DNA of 64,000 bases from Planctellipticum variicoloris (lineage in GTDB: Bacteria > Planctomycetota > Planctomycetia > Planctomycetales > Planctomycetaceae): contig NZ_CP130886.1 in assembly GCF_030622045.1 (NCBI RefSeq), positions 62,001-126,000 of the forward strand. The letters run 5' to 3'. Under the pieces are notes generated by a model that was not told the DNA's origin, ran no database searches, and was given only the letters and a program-made list of their open reading frames with translations. How positions within the stretch are numbered: the first letter of the stretch is position 1; every line of letters begins with the position of its first letter. This document shows, piece by piece, positions 54,472-63,877 of the stretch. The translations under genes and the position numbers were made by a program.

Positions 54472-56943
54472 ATGCCAATGCTTCGGAATCATGGTTTAAA
54501 CGCCTTCGGCGCGGCGTTGATGGCCGCCGGTCTCTGGGCTCAATTCGCCGTCGCCGCCAGTCCTAATCTGGCGAGCATCCTGCCGCGCGGGGCGCAGCGG
54601 GGAGGCGAGATCGAGATCACCTTCAACGGGGAACGTCTCGACGATGCCCAGGAGCTGCTGATTTACGAACCGGGGATTGAAGTCGCTGCTTTTACCGTCG
54701 TCAATGACAAGCAGGTGAAGGCCACGCTCAAGATTTCGCCGGAATGCACGCTCGGCACCAAGCACATGCGCGTGCGATGCGCAACGGGCATGTCGGGCCT
54801 GCGGACGTTCAGCGTCGGCGCCCTGCCGACTGCCGCCGACACGGAGCCCAACAACGAGTTCAAAGCGCCGCAGCCGATCGCGATGAATGTCACGGTCGAC
54901 GGCACCGTGCCCGGCGAAGACGTCGATTACTTCATCGTAGAAGCCAAGCAGGGCGAGCGCCTGACGGCGGAACTCGAAGGGATCCGTCTCGGCGACGCAC
55001 TGTTCGATGGCTACGTGGCGATCCTGAACGAAGCCCGCTTCGAACTGGCCGCGAGTGACGATGCCGCGCTGGGTTACCAGGACGGGATTGCATCGGTCAA
55101 GGTTCCAACGGACGGCAAGTACATCATTCAGATCCGGGACAGCAGCTATCGCGGTCCGGGAAACAGCCACTACCGCCTGCACGTCGGCAACTTTCCACGT
55201 CCGACGGGTGTCGTCCCGGCGGGGGGCAAGCCCGGGGAGAAGCTGGCGGTTCGCTTTCTGGGTGATGTGGATGGCGAAAAGACACAGGAAATCCAGCTCC
55301 CGTCCGAGGAGACGCCGCGATTTGGCGTCTTCGCCCAGGACGAACGGGGGATTGCTCCTTCCGGCAATCTGTTCCGCATCAGCCCGCTGGACAACATCAT
55401 CGAGCAGGAACCGAACGAAGCCATTGCGCAGGCGACGAAAGGGCCGTTCCCCGCCGCCTTCAATGGCGTGATCGCCTCGGCCGAAGATCAGGATTTCTTC
55501 GGTTTCACGGCGACGAAGGGGCAAGTCTGGGATATCGCCGTGTATGCCCGTCGTCTGCGCGCGGAGCTCGATCCTGTGCTGGTCGTTTTCAACGCCGGCG
55601 GCGGGGCAGTCGCCAGCAATGACGATGCGAACGGTTCGCCCGACAGCGCGCTTCGGTTCACCGTTCCTGCCGACGGCGAATACTTCCTGCAGGTCCGCGA
55701 TCATCTGGGGCGCGGCGGTCACGCGTTCCATTATCGGATTGAGGCCACTCCGGTGACGGCGAATCTCTCGCTGGGCGTCAACGAGTTCGTGCAGTACGTC
55801 GAACCCAAGATGGCGATTCCGCAGGGGAACCGCATTCCGCTGCTGATCTCGGCAACTCGACGCGACGTCGGCGGGGCCATCGAGTTTCTCGGCGAGAATC
55901 TGCCGGCGGGTGTAACGGTCGAGTCCTTCGGAATGGCCGCCAACCAGAATGTGGCTCAGGTGATTCTGGCGGCGGCTCCCGACGCGCCGGTCGCCGGCAA
56001 GCTGGCGAATCTTGTCGGCAAGATTGTCGACGCGAACAACCCGTTGCCGCCAGCCGGCCGGGTGGAGCAAGACGTGGTCCTCGTGCGCGGTCGGAACAAC
56101 ATTCCGTTCTGGACCGAGGCGGTGCAGGGGCTGCCGGTCGCCGTGACGCAGAAGATTCCGTTTACGCTGCAGATCGTCGAGCCGAAGGTGCCGCTGGTGC
56201 AGAGCGGACAGATGCAGCTCAAGATCGTCGCCGTGCGGGAAGGGGACTTTAAGGCGCCGATCAAGGTGGAGCTGATGCTCAATCCGACCGGCGTGAATTC
56301 GAGCCGCGAGGCATCGATTCCGGAAGGCCAGACGGAAACAACGATCCTGATCAACGCCGCCGGAAACGCCGCGGTGGGCGAGTCAAAGATTGCGGTTCGT
56401 GGCGAAGCGACCGTCGGAAACGGTCCGGTCATGGTCTGCTCGCCGTTCGTCAACGTGCGGGTCGCCGAACCGTATCTCAAGTTCACCTACGAGCAGGCGG
56501 CCGTGGAACTGGGGCAGGAAACGGAACTGGTCGTGAAAATTGAGAACGCTCATCCCTTCGACGGCAACGCCCAGGTGCAGCTCGTGGGCCTGCCGAACAA
56601 AGTGACGACGGCTCCGACCGAGATCAACAAGGACCTGAAGGAGCTGATCTTCAAGGTCAAGGCCGATGCGGAAGCGGCGGCAGGGCTGACCAAGAATCTG
56701 TTCTGCCAGGTCATCGTGACTGAGAATGGCGAGCCGATCACCCACAACATCGGCTCGGGCCAGATTCGCGTCGACAAACCGTTGCCGCCGAAGCCGAACG
56801 CCCCCCCGGCCGCGGCCGTTGCCCAGCCGGCGCCGCCTGCCGACCAGCCCGCGAAGCGCCTGACCCGTCTCGAGCAGCTCCGCCTCGAACAGAAGCAGAA
56901 GCTGGAAGCGCAGAAGGCCGCCGCCGCCGGCGGCGGAATGTAA
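54472..56943 (+). CDS. large secreted PPC-domain repeat protein
   Basis: About 823 aa from the ATG at 54472 (54478 is equally possible). A signal peptide (FGAALMAAGLWAQFAVA) precedes an IPT-like start (LPRGAQRGGEIEITFNG) and two pre-peptidase C-terminal (PPC) beta domains: one near residues 125-240 (DTEPNNEF, DVDYFIVEAKQGE) and one near 310-430 (EQEPNEAI, DQDFFGFTATKGQ). More beta repeats follow, and the end is Pro/Ala- and Lys/Gln-rich. It is likely a periplasmic or surface protein binding other proteins or glycans. Confidence 0.85.
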   Translation: MPMLRNHGLNAFGAALMAAGLWAQFAVAASPNLASILPRGAQRGGEIEITFNGERLDDAQELLIYEPGIEVAAFTVVNDKQVKATLKISPECTLGTKHMRVRCATGMSGLRTFSVGALPTAADTEPNNEFKAPQPIAMNVTVDGTVPGEDVDYFIVEAKQGERLTAELEGIRLGDALFDGYVAILNEARFELAASDDAALGYQDGIASVKVPTDGKYIIQIRDSSYRGPGNSHYRLHVGNFPRPTGVVPAGGKPGEKLAVRFLGDVDGEKTQEIQLPSEETPRFGVFAQDERGIAPSGNLFRISPLDNIIEQEPNEAIAQATKGPFPAAFNGVIASAEDQDFFGFTATKGQVWDIAVYARRLRAELDPVLVVFNAGGGAVASNDDANGSPDSALRFTVPADGEYFLQVRDHLGRGGHAFHYRIEATPVTANLSLGVNEFVQYVEPKMAIPQGNRIPLLISATRRDVGGAIEFLGENLPAGVTVESFGMAANQNVAQVILAAAPDAPVAGKLANLVGKIVDANNPLPPAGRVEQDVVLVRGRNNIPFWTEAVQGLPVAVTQKIPFTLQIVEPKVPLVQSGQMQLKIVAVREGDFKAPIKVELMLNPTGVNSSREASIPEGQTETTILINAAGNAAVGESKIAVRGEATVGNGPVMVCSPFVNVRVAEPYLKFTYEQAAVELGQETELVVKIENAHPFDGNAQVQLVGLPNKVTTAPTEINKDLKELIFKVKADAEAAAGLTKNLFCQVIVTENGEPITHNIGSGQIRVDKPLPPKPNAPPAAAVAQPAPPADQPAKRLTRLEQLRLEQKQKLEAQKAAAAGGGM

Positions 56944-57029
56944 CTGCCGGGGAATTCCGGACACGCGAAACACTGCCAGTCATCCTGCCCGAAGTCATCC
57001 CGTTCGAATCCTGTGCAAGGATCCCGCAC

Positions 57030-59465
57030 ATGCGTCCTTTTCCGTTCCTGTCGATGGTCGTTCTGGCGGGCAGTCTGTCTGCTTCCGGCGTGGCAATGGC
57101 TCAGCAGGCCACGCTGACCGATCTGCAGGTCTATCCGCCGAATATCAATCTGACGACGAATCGCGATCGGCAATTGATCGTGGTGCAGGCGACTTACAGC
57201 GACGGGCTGACGCGCGACGTCAGTCCGCAGGCGGTCTGTACGCTGGCGAATCCGGCTCTCGCCCGGCAGGACGGCCGGACGTACTACCCGCTTGCTAACG
57301 GACAGACCGAACTGAAAGTCGAGTTTGAAGGCAAGTCGCTGGTGGTTCCGGTCAAGGTTGAGCGAGCCGCCGAGTCGCGGCCGATCAGCTTCAAGCTCGA
57401 CGTCGAGCCTGTCTTTATGAAGGCCGGCTGTAACACCGGAAGCTGCCACGGCGCCGCGCGCGGCAAAGATGGATTCCGCCTGTCGTTGTTCGGGTACGAT
57501 CCGGACGGCGACTACCTGCGCATCACTCGGGAACAACCGGGCCGCCGAATCGACCTGGCCGTCCCAGAAGCGAGCCTGTTCATCGAGAAATCGATCGGGA
57601 CTGTGCCGCACACGGGCGGCAAACGCTTCGAGGCGGACTCGGAACTCAACAAGACGCTCGTCGAATGGATCGCCGCGGCCTGCCCGCAGGACGCGAAAGA
57701 CGTCGCGACCTGCACGGGACTGGTCTTGTATCCGCCGGGCGGAGTGCTCGACGGCGAAGGTTCGACGCAGCAGGTGACGGCGCGGGCCACGTACTCCGAC
57801 GGCACCGACCGCGACGTGACTTCGCTGGCATTGTTTCTGTCGAACAACGACACCTCCGCCACGATTTCTCCGGAAGGCGTCATTACCGGGGGGAGTCGCG
57901 GCGAAGCGTTCGTCATGGCGCGGTTTTCGACCTACACGGTCGGCTCGCCGTTCGTCGTTCTGCCGAAGGGACTGCAGTGGCAGGAGCAGCCTTCGCCGCA
58001 ACGCAACTACGTCGACGAGCTCGTGCTCGCCAAGCTGAAGAAACTGCGGATGGATCCGGCCCCGCGATGCAGCGACGAGGTCTTCGTCCGCCGGGTGTTT
58101 ATCGACCTTGTCGGCCAGCTTCCGACCGAGGAGGAATACAGCCAGTTTCTGGCGAGTCCGGACGCGGACAAGCGCGACAAGCTGATCGACGCGCTGCTGG
58201 AGCGGAAAGAGTTCACCGAAGTCTGGGTCTCGAAGTGGGCCGAGTGGCTGATGATGCGATCGAGCAACCAGGTCTCGGCCAAGTCGATTCATCTCTACTA
58301 CAACTGGCTCGCCGACCAGATCGGGCAGAATGTGCCGCTGGATCAGATGGTTCGCAGCATCCTGGGGGCCAACGGCGGCACGTTCAAGAACCCTCCGACG
58401 AACTTCTATCAGCTCGAACGGGACACGTTGAAGGTTTCGGAAAACGTCGCGCAGGTCTTCATGGGAATGCGGACCCAGTGCGCTCAATGCCACAATCACC
58501 CGTTCGACCGCTGGACCCAGGACGATTACTACAATTTTGCCGCGTTCTTCGCGCAGATCGGTCGCAAACAGGGCGAAGACTATCGCGAGATCATCGTTTT
58601 CAACGGCGGCGGAGGCGAGGTCAAGCACCCCGTCGGCGGACGCGTGATGGCCCCGGTCTTCCTTGGCGGCGGCCCGGCGGATGTCGCCGGCAAGGATCGT
58701 CGACAGGTGCTCGCCGACTGGCTGGCGTCGCCGAAGAATCCGTACTTCGCTCAGAACTTCACGAATCGGGTCTGGCATCACTTCTTCAACATCGGCATCG
58801 TGGAGCCGGTGGATGACGTTCGGATCAGCAACCCGGCTTCGAACGAGCCGCTGCTGCTGGAACTGGCCAGGCGGTTCACGGAATCGAAGTACGACTTCAA
58901 AGGACTGGTCCGGGATATCTGTCGTTCGGAGGCTTACCAGCGTTCGACCGACACGAATCCGTCGAATGAGCTGGACGAGCGGAATTTCGCGCGGCAGACG
59001 CTACGGCGGATCAAGGCGGAATCGGTGCTGGACATCCTGAGCCAGGTGACTGGGACCAAGGACAAGTTTCCGGGGCTGCCGCTAGGAGCCCGGGCCGTGC
59101 AGATCGCTGATGGCGGAACGTCGACGTACTTCCTGACGACGTTCGGGCGAGCGACGCGCGAGACGCCCTGCTCGTGCGAAGTGAAGATGGAGCCGACGCT
59201 GTCGCAGGCTTTGCATCTGCTCAACGGGGACACGTCGAACAACAAGATCCAGCAGGGGGGGCTGATCGCCCAGTGGCTGAAGGACAAAGTCCCGCCTGAA
59301 GAGATTCTCGACCGTCTCTACGTGCGGTGCCTGTCCCGCAAGCCGCTGCCGGAGGAACTGGCGGCCCTCAAACCGCTGATTGCGGAAGGCAACGACCAGC
59401 GCAAGTCGCTGGAAGACATCTTCTGGGCCGTGCTCAACAGCCGGGAGTTTCTGTTCAATCATTAG
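57030..59465 (+). CDS. secreted cytochrome-like protein with BIG2, DUF1549 and DUF1553 domains
   Basis: 811 aa with a signal peptide (FLSMVVLAGSLSASGVAMA). Order: Ig-like BIG2 (residues 28-110), a CNTGSCH segment (Cys134, Cys139, His140), a second BIG2 (about 235-310), DUF1549 from about 325 (RNYVDELVLAKLKKLRMDP), with a c-type heme site CAQCH near residue 487, and DUF1553 to the end (FTNRVWHHFFNIGIVEPVDD, SREFLFN). It is typical of planctomycetes and thought to take part in periplasmic electron transfer or degradation, with no proven activity. It is 86 bases after the PPC gene. Confidence 0.92.
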   Translation: MRPFPFLSMVVLAGSLSASGVAMAQQATLTDLQVYPPNINLTTNRDRQLIVVQATYSDGLTRDVSPQAVCTLANPALARQDGRTYYPLANGQTELKVEFEGKSLVVPVKVERAAESRPISFKLDVEPVFMKAGCNTGSCHGAARGKDGFRLSLFGYDPDGDYLRITREQPGRRIDLAVPEASLFIEKSIGTVPHTGGKRFEADSELNKTLVEWIAAACPQDAKDVATCTGLVLYPPGGVLDGEGSTQQVTARATYSDGTDRDVTSLALFLSNNDTSATISPEGVITGGSRGEAFVMARFSTYTVGSPFVVLPKGLQWQEQPSPQRNYVDELVLAKLKKLRMDPAPRCSDEVFVRRVFIDLVGQLPTEEEYSQFLASPDADKRDKLIDALLERKEFTEVWVSKWAEWLMMRSSNQVSAKSIHLYYNWLADQIGQNVPLDQMVRSILGANGGTFKNPPTNFYQLERDTLKVSENVAQVFMGMRTQCAQCHNHPFDRWTQDDYYNFAAFFAQIGRKQGEDYREIIVFNGGGGEVKHPVGGRVMAPVFLGGGPADVAGKDRRQVLADWLASPKNPYFAQNFTNRVWHHFFNIGIVEPVDDVRISNPASNEPLLLELARRFTESKYDFKGLVRDICRSEAYQRSTDTNPSNELDERNFARQTLRRIKAESVLDILSQVTGTKDKFPGLPLGARAVQIADGGTSTYFLTTFGRATRETPCSCEVKMEPTLSQALHLLNGDTSNNKIQQGGLIAQWLKDKVPPEEILDRLYVRCLSRKPLPEELAALKPLIAEGNDQRKSLEDIFWAVLNSREFLFNH

Positions 59466-59545
59466 AAGAAGTGGTGAGTGGCTCGTGGTTGGCGGCCAGT
59501 GAAGAGAGAGGCTGGCCACGTCGAAGTGGTATTGCGGGGCGAATT

Positions 59546-59581
59546 GCTCTGCGAGACCCGAATCCCGAATTCCGATACCCG
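59546..59581. repeat. palindromic intergenic repeat, family B, copy 2 (partial)
   Basis: GCTCTGCGAGACCCGAATCC, then CGAATTCCGATACCCG, matches the reverse complement of 46485-46514 with few changes. It lies just before the WD40 gene; only one arm is present. Confidence 0.55.
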
Positions 59582-59598
59582 CCTGCGGATTGTTTGCC

Positions 59599-61848
59599 AT
59601 GCTGCGTTTCGCGTTGACTGCTGCTCTGCTGGTCGTTGCTGCTCCCGGGCTTGCTCAGGATGCAAAGCCGGCGGAGAAGGAAGAGAAGATCACCTACGAG
59701 CAGCACGTGCTGCCGATCCTGCGCGAGAAGTGCGGGTCCTGTCATAACTCGAATGACAAGAAGGGGGATCTGGTCCTCGACAGTTACGCGGCGACGATCA
59801 CCGGCGGCGCTTCGGGCGAAGTCGTCCGGACGGATGGAGACGCCTCGCAGAGCCAGCTTTATCTGGTGATCACCCATCAGTCTGAGCCGATCATGCCACC
59901 CGGCCAGCCCAAACTGCCGGAAGCCCAGCTTACGATCATCCGCAAATGGATCGAAGGGGGGGCGCTGGAGAACGCCGGCAGCAAGGCCAAGCCCAAGAAA
60001 AACGTGATGGTCGCCAAGGCGGAGATCTCGACCGAGCGTCCCGCAGGTCCGCCGGCGATGCCCGAAAGCCTGTCGCTCGATCCGGTGCTGGTGTCGGCCC
60101 GCCCTAACGGCGTAACGGCTCTGGCGGTCAGCCCCTGGGCGCCTTTGATCGCCGCTTCCGGACATAAGCAGGTCTTGCTGTACGATACCCGGACGCTGGA
60201 GCTGGCGGGCGTGCTCCCCTTTCCCGAAGGGCAGCCGCATATCCTCAAGTTCAGCCGGAACGGGCAACTTTTGATGGTCGGCGGAGGTCATGGTTCGCAG
60301 CTCGGCAAGGTTGTCGTTTTCGAAGTGAAAACCGGAAAGCGGGTGATCGAAGTCGGGAGCGAGTACGATGTGGTTCTCGCCGCCGATCTCAGCCCGGATC
60401 AGTCGCTGATTGCTTTGGGCGGCCCGAAGAAAATCGTCCGGGTCTACGATGTCGCCACGGGCGAACTGGCCTACGAGAAGAACAAGCACACCGACTGGAT
60501 TCAGGCGATCGAGTTCAGCCCGGACGGCGTGCTGCTGGCGACTGGCGACCGCAGCAACGGGCTATTTGTCTGGGAAGCCGCGAATGGTCGCGAGTTTCAC
60601 AACCTGACCGGGCATACCGCTGCCATTACCGATATCTCCTGGTCGCCGGATTCGAATGTGGTGGCTTCCAGCAGCGAAGACGCCACGGTCCGGCTGTGGG
60701 AGATGCAGAACGGCGGCCAGATTAAGAACTGGGGCGCGCACGGCGGCGGGACCTTGGCCGTTGAGTATGGTCGCGATGGTCGGATTGTCACCGCTGGTCG
60801 CGACAACTCCGCCAAGATGTGGGACGGCGCTGGCGCTGCTCAGCGGACGTTCGGCGGCCTGGCCGATCTTGGAACCGACGTCGTGCTGGACGTGGAAACC
60901 GGACGAGTGATCGCCGGCGATTTGACTGGGGCGCTGCACGTCTGGAATGCGGCGGATGGCGCGGTGGTGGGTAAGATTTCGACCAATCCGCCGCCGCTGG
61001 CGGCGCGTCTGCAGGCGACCCAGCAGGAAGTGGCCGCTGCACAGGCTGTCGCGACGCAGACTCAGGCCGCCGCCGCCGTTCTGCAGAAAGCGATTGCCGA
61101 TCGCAAGGCGGCTGCCGATCTCGCCACGAAGCAGGCCGGGGAGGCTCAAGCGGCGGTTGATCCGGCGACGAAGGCCAAGGCGGCTGCAGATGCGGACGTG
61201 GCGGCCAAGGTCCAGGCGGTGCAGGGGGCCGAACAGGGACTGGCGGGAGCTGTCGCGGCCCGCAATAAAGCGGTCGGAGAGAAAGAGACGTGGACGAAGG
61301 CATTGGCCGATCTGACTGCTCAGGCTCAGGCCGCGGCTGATGCCGCTGCCAAGGCGGAGGCCGCCGTTGGACCCGCACTCCAAGCGGCTGAAGCAAAGCC
61401 TGAAGACGCTGCATTGAAGGCCGCGGCCGCCGCCGCGGCAAAGCTGGCCAACGATGCGCTGGCGACCGTGCAGAATGCGGCCAAGCTCAAGTCGGATGCG
61501 TTGCTGCAGCTCACCCAGAAGAGCACTCTGGTTGCCGGTGCGACTGCTGCCCAGACCGCCGCTCAGGTTGCGAAGGATCAGGCGATCGCCGCCAAAGCTG
61601 CGGCTGAGAAGGCTGCGGCCGATGCTGCTGTGGCCTTGAAGACGGTCACTGACGCCGCGGCGGTCGCGAAGGCGAATGCGGACAAAGCGGTTCAAGCGGC
61701 CCAGGTGACTCCCGAGCAGCAGAAGCAGCTTGCCGATGCGGAAGCTGCCGCGAAGGCCGCCGCTGATCGGGCCGCCGCCGTGCAGGCCGTTTTGCAGCGG
61801 CTGCAGGAAGCTCAGGCTCGTCAGAGCCAGACTGCCCAGGCCAATTGA
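59599..61848 (+). CDS. secreted planctomycete cytochrome C (PSCyt1) - WD40 - Ala-rich coiled-coil protein
   Basis: 749 aa from the ATG at 59599. Signal peptide, then a PSCyt1 domain with heme site CGSCH (Cys45, Cys48, His49) and MPPGQPKLP with a likely Met ligand; about seven WD40-type repeats from about residue 165 to 455 (for example GHTAAITDISWSPDSNVVASSSEDATVRLW), and a last ~290 residues of Ala/Lys/Gln/Glu coiled coil. The coil may cross the periplasm or bind partners. It is the last gene of the five-gene series, 134 bases after the DUF1553 gene. Confidence 0.9.
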   Translation: MLRFALTAALLVVAAPGLAQDAKPAEKEEKITYEQHVLPILREKCGSCHNSNDKKGDLVLDSYAATITGGASGEVVRTDGDASQSQLYLVITHQSEPIMPPGQPKLPEAQLTIIRKWIEGGALENAGSKAKPKKNVMVAKAEISTERPAGPPAMPESLSLDPVLVSARPNGVTALAVSPWAPLIAASGHKQVLLYDTRTLELAGVLPFPEGQPHILKFSRNGQLLMVGGGHGSQLGKVVVFEVKTGKRVIEVGSEYDVVLAADLSPDQSLIALGGPKKIVRVYDVATGELAYEKNKHTDWIQAIEFSPDGVLLATGDRSNGLFVWEAANGREFHNLTGHTAAITDISWSPDSNVVASSSEDATVRLWEMQNGGQIKNWGAHGGGTLAVEYGRDGRIVTAGRDNSAKMWDGAGAAQRTFGGLADLGTDVVLDVETGRVIAGDLTGALHVWNAADGAVVGKISTNPPPLAARLQATQQEVAAAQAVATQTQAAAAVLQKAIADRKAAADLATKQAGEAQAAVDPATKAKAAADADVAAKVQAVQGAEQGLAGAVAARNKAVGEKETWTKALADLTAQAQAAADAAAKAEAAVGPALQAAEAKPEDAALKAAAAAAAKLANDALATVQNAAKLKSDALLQLTQKSTLVAGATAAQTAAQVAKDQAIAAKAAAEKAAADAAVALKTVTDAAAVAKANADKAVQAAQVTPEQQKQLADAEAAAKAAADRAAAVQAVLQRLQEAQARQSQTAQAN

Positions 61849-61861
61849 TGGGGCGAGGCGT

Positions 61862-63022
61862 TCACTCCGGGTTCGACGCCTCGACGACTGGCGCCGCGGC
61901 CGCCATTCCGACCACGGGATATGGCTCGCGATTTCGTTCCACTCGTCCGATCGGCACGAACTGGTCGCACGGTATCCCGTCGACTGACCGTCGGAGCAGA
62001 ACGTAAGTCAGTCCGGTAGCCGACCAGAAGTAGCTGGCGGCGAAGGCCGTCAGGCCCAGTTTTGCCCACCACACGAGCGTCGATTCAAACGCGGGACCGT
62101 GGCCGGTCGCTCCGGCTCCGATCGTCGCCATGCGAGTTAAAAGGCTGACCGTGCTCCCGACGAGCCACTCCGCGGCGAACAGCACCAGCGGGCCGGTCAC
62201 CAGGATCACCAGCACGTACCAGGCCAGATGCCAGGGGCGCATGGTGACGTAGTTGTAAACGCGGCTCAGGGCGTTGAAGCCATCGCAGTCCCGGTCGACA
62301 GCGACAGCCGACTGGATCAGCGGCCAGCTCAGCAGCAGCACGCCGACCAGGAATGCGGCCATCAGCCCGATCAGCACCAGCACTGGCGAGATCGCGATCA
62401 ACCATGCCGGCCCCAGCAGCCAGGGGAGCCGGCCCGGAAATGTCAGCACTACCAGCAGGGTTGCCAGCAGCGCCGAAGCGGCCAGCGGCAGGCATGGTCC
62501 GCCGATGGCGTTCGGCCAGCGACGGAAGCCGAAAGTGAGTGCTGCCGGAAACGAGTCGCGAGTCTCGGTCAGGCAACCGACCGCCTGGCGGCTGATGACC
62601 GCTCCCAGCCAGGCCCAGACGATGAACTGCAGCCCGGCCGCCAGCGCGACGCCGATGCTTCCGCGCCAGGAGGAAACTCTCAAGACCTGCTGCAGCGGTT
62701 CCGCCACGGCGCGCCACGGCCAGAAGGGATCCGCAGGCGCGGGGCCGGTCTGCAGGCCGGCAATCCATGCCTCGTGAGGCAACGGTTTGACCGGAAACGA
62801 GATTCCCTCGGAGAGCATCGGCGTCAGTTCCAGGGAGACTTCGGGTTTGGAAGTTCCCTCGACACGGCGGGCGAGATCTTGAGCACCCCAGCAAAGAAGG
62901 GTCGCGAGCAGGGCGCAGGCGAGCGGCGTTCCGCGGAGGGCGAATTCCCACGTCCGGAGCAGCATGAGCCACGGCAGCCAGTCCCGCCAGCGGAATCGTT
63001 CCTGGAACTCGGGGGTGAGCAT
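61862..63022 (-). CDS. multi-pass membrane protein, unknown function
   Basis: 386 aa from the ATG at 63022. It has about six hydrophobic helices, the first after a Trp/Arg-rich start (WRDWLPWLMLLRTWEFALRG). The centre contains LIGLMAAFLVGVLLLSWPLIQSAVAVDRDCDGFNALSRVYNYVTMRPWHL, in which CDGFNALSRVYNYV resembles the beta-barrel-less YIP1/DUF-type planctomycete membrane proteins. No enzyme motif. It converges on the WD40 gene, 13 bases apart. Confidence 0.65.
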   Translation of the reverse strand: MLTPEFQERFRWRDWLPWLMLLRTWEFALRGTPLACALLATLLCWGAQDLARRVEGTSKPEVSLELTPMLSEGISFPVKPLPHEAWIAGLQTGPAPADPFWPWRAVAEPLQQVLRVSSWRGSIGVALAAGLQFIVWAWLGAVISRQAVGCLTETRDSFPAALTFGFRRWPNAIGGPCLPLAASALLATLLVVLTFPGRLPWLLGPAWLIAISPVLVLIGLMAAFLVGVLLLSWPLIQSAVAVDRDCDGFNALSRVYNYVTMRPWHLAWYVLVILVTGPLVLFAAEWLVGSTVSLLTRMATIGAGATGHGPAFESTLVWWAKLGLTAFAASYFWSATGLTYVLLRRSVDGIPCDQFVPIGRVERNREPYPVVGMAAAAPVVEASNPE

Positions 63023-63489
63023 GGGGCGTCTCTTGGGAGAACGATAGTCGTCAGAAAGTGCGAAGTCGTGCGGGGATGATAGCAGATCGACGTGTCCGTC
63101 CGGAGTTCGGAACGGCAAGCGTAGGCCGGATCATGGTCAAGGAACTGGATCGTTTTGGTAAACTGCCTCGCGACCCTCTCGTCGCCGCAGTTGCCTTCGT
63201 TCTCGGTGGGTCGTCGGCCGGCAGGGCGAGGTCGCCGGCAGTAGAAACTCTGAGTCCAGCGTATCAGTTTTTCGCGACATCATTGCACGCCTCCGTACGC
63301 GGGGACGTGAACATGAAAAAGGGTTTGTATCAGCATCTAACACGCGAGAGATTCGCGTGGTTCGTGGTCTGGCGCGCATGCATTGGGGCGCGAAGGGAGG
63401 GGTGTTGGGACCGTTCGCACAATAGTCTTCAGGAGCTTCCTTGCGGTTCGCGGTCGGCATTGACGGCTCTGTAGCTACTGGAGAGGTTG

Positions 63490-63669
63490 ATGTTGAGTGA
63501 AGGCTCCAAATTCTCTTCGCCAGCGGCGGACTTTGTTCGTCAACTTCCGTCGATTCCGTGGTTCGCCAGTTTCGGTCATCCGGTAAACAAAGGGATGCCG
63601 CAAGGGGACGGCCACGCCTGGCGCGGGACAATCGAGGTGCCGCCAGTACGGATTGCCAGTTCGCGCTGA
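63490..63669 (+). CDS. possible small or degenerate gene, 59 aa
   Basis: ATG at 63490 has GGAGAGG shortly upstream. The peptide begins LSEGSKFSSPAADF and contains LPSIPWFASFGHPV, which looks like natural protein sequence and resembles the start of longer planctomycete proteins as I remember them; the end then becomes less protein-like. It may be a real small protein, a fragment of a decayed gene, or chance. Confidence 0.3.
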   Translation: MLSEGSKFSSPAADFVRQLPSIPWFASFGHPVNKGMPQGDGHAWRGTIEVPPVRIASSR

Positions 63670-63771
63670 GGGACAGGCTTTTGCGACAACGTGACACCGG
63701 CATTCTTCTCGCAGGCTGAGCGGGGACCGGAAGCGTCCTAGCCGCGTGCGGCATACCGGCGCAGGAACGCA

Positions 63772-63800
63772 AAGAGCCCCCCGAAGAATCAGGGGGCTCT
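63772..63800 (-). terminator. terminator after tRNA-Arg
   Basis: On the minus strand AGAGCCCCC pairs with GGGGGCTCT around a loop of about 10 bases, beginning four bases after the tRNA 3' end, followed by T. Confidence 0.7.
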
Positions 63801-63803
63801 CAG

Positions 63804-63877
63804 TACACCCGGTAGGGCTCGAACCTACAACCTACGGTTCCGAAGACCGTTGCTCTATCCAATTGAGCTACGGGTGC
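63804..63877 (-). tRNA. tRNA-Arg (anticodon UCG)
   Basis: A 74-base cloverleaf on the minus strand. Acceptor GCACCCG/CGGGTGT (first pair G-U), D-arm GCTC/GAGC, anticodon stem ACGGT/ACCGT with loop CTTCGGA giving anticodon TCG, T-arm GTAGG-TTCGAGC-CCTAC, discriminator A. CCA is not encoded. Reads CGA codons (and CGG by wobble). Confidence 0.95.

Larger units (their letters stand above)
63023..63803. other. gene-poor region left of tRNA-Arg
   Basis: 781 bases. One short frame is described separately. Frames on the minus strand covering it are Arg/Pro-rich and lack domain character. Promoters for the leftward membrane protein gene should be near 63030-63120. Confidence 0.4.

Noticed and set aside
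56550-58781. 743-codon minus-strand frame opposite the DUF1549/DUF1553 gene
   Set aside because: Antisense shadow with skewed composition; the plus strand has a signal peptide, heme site and domains.
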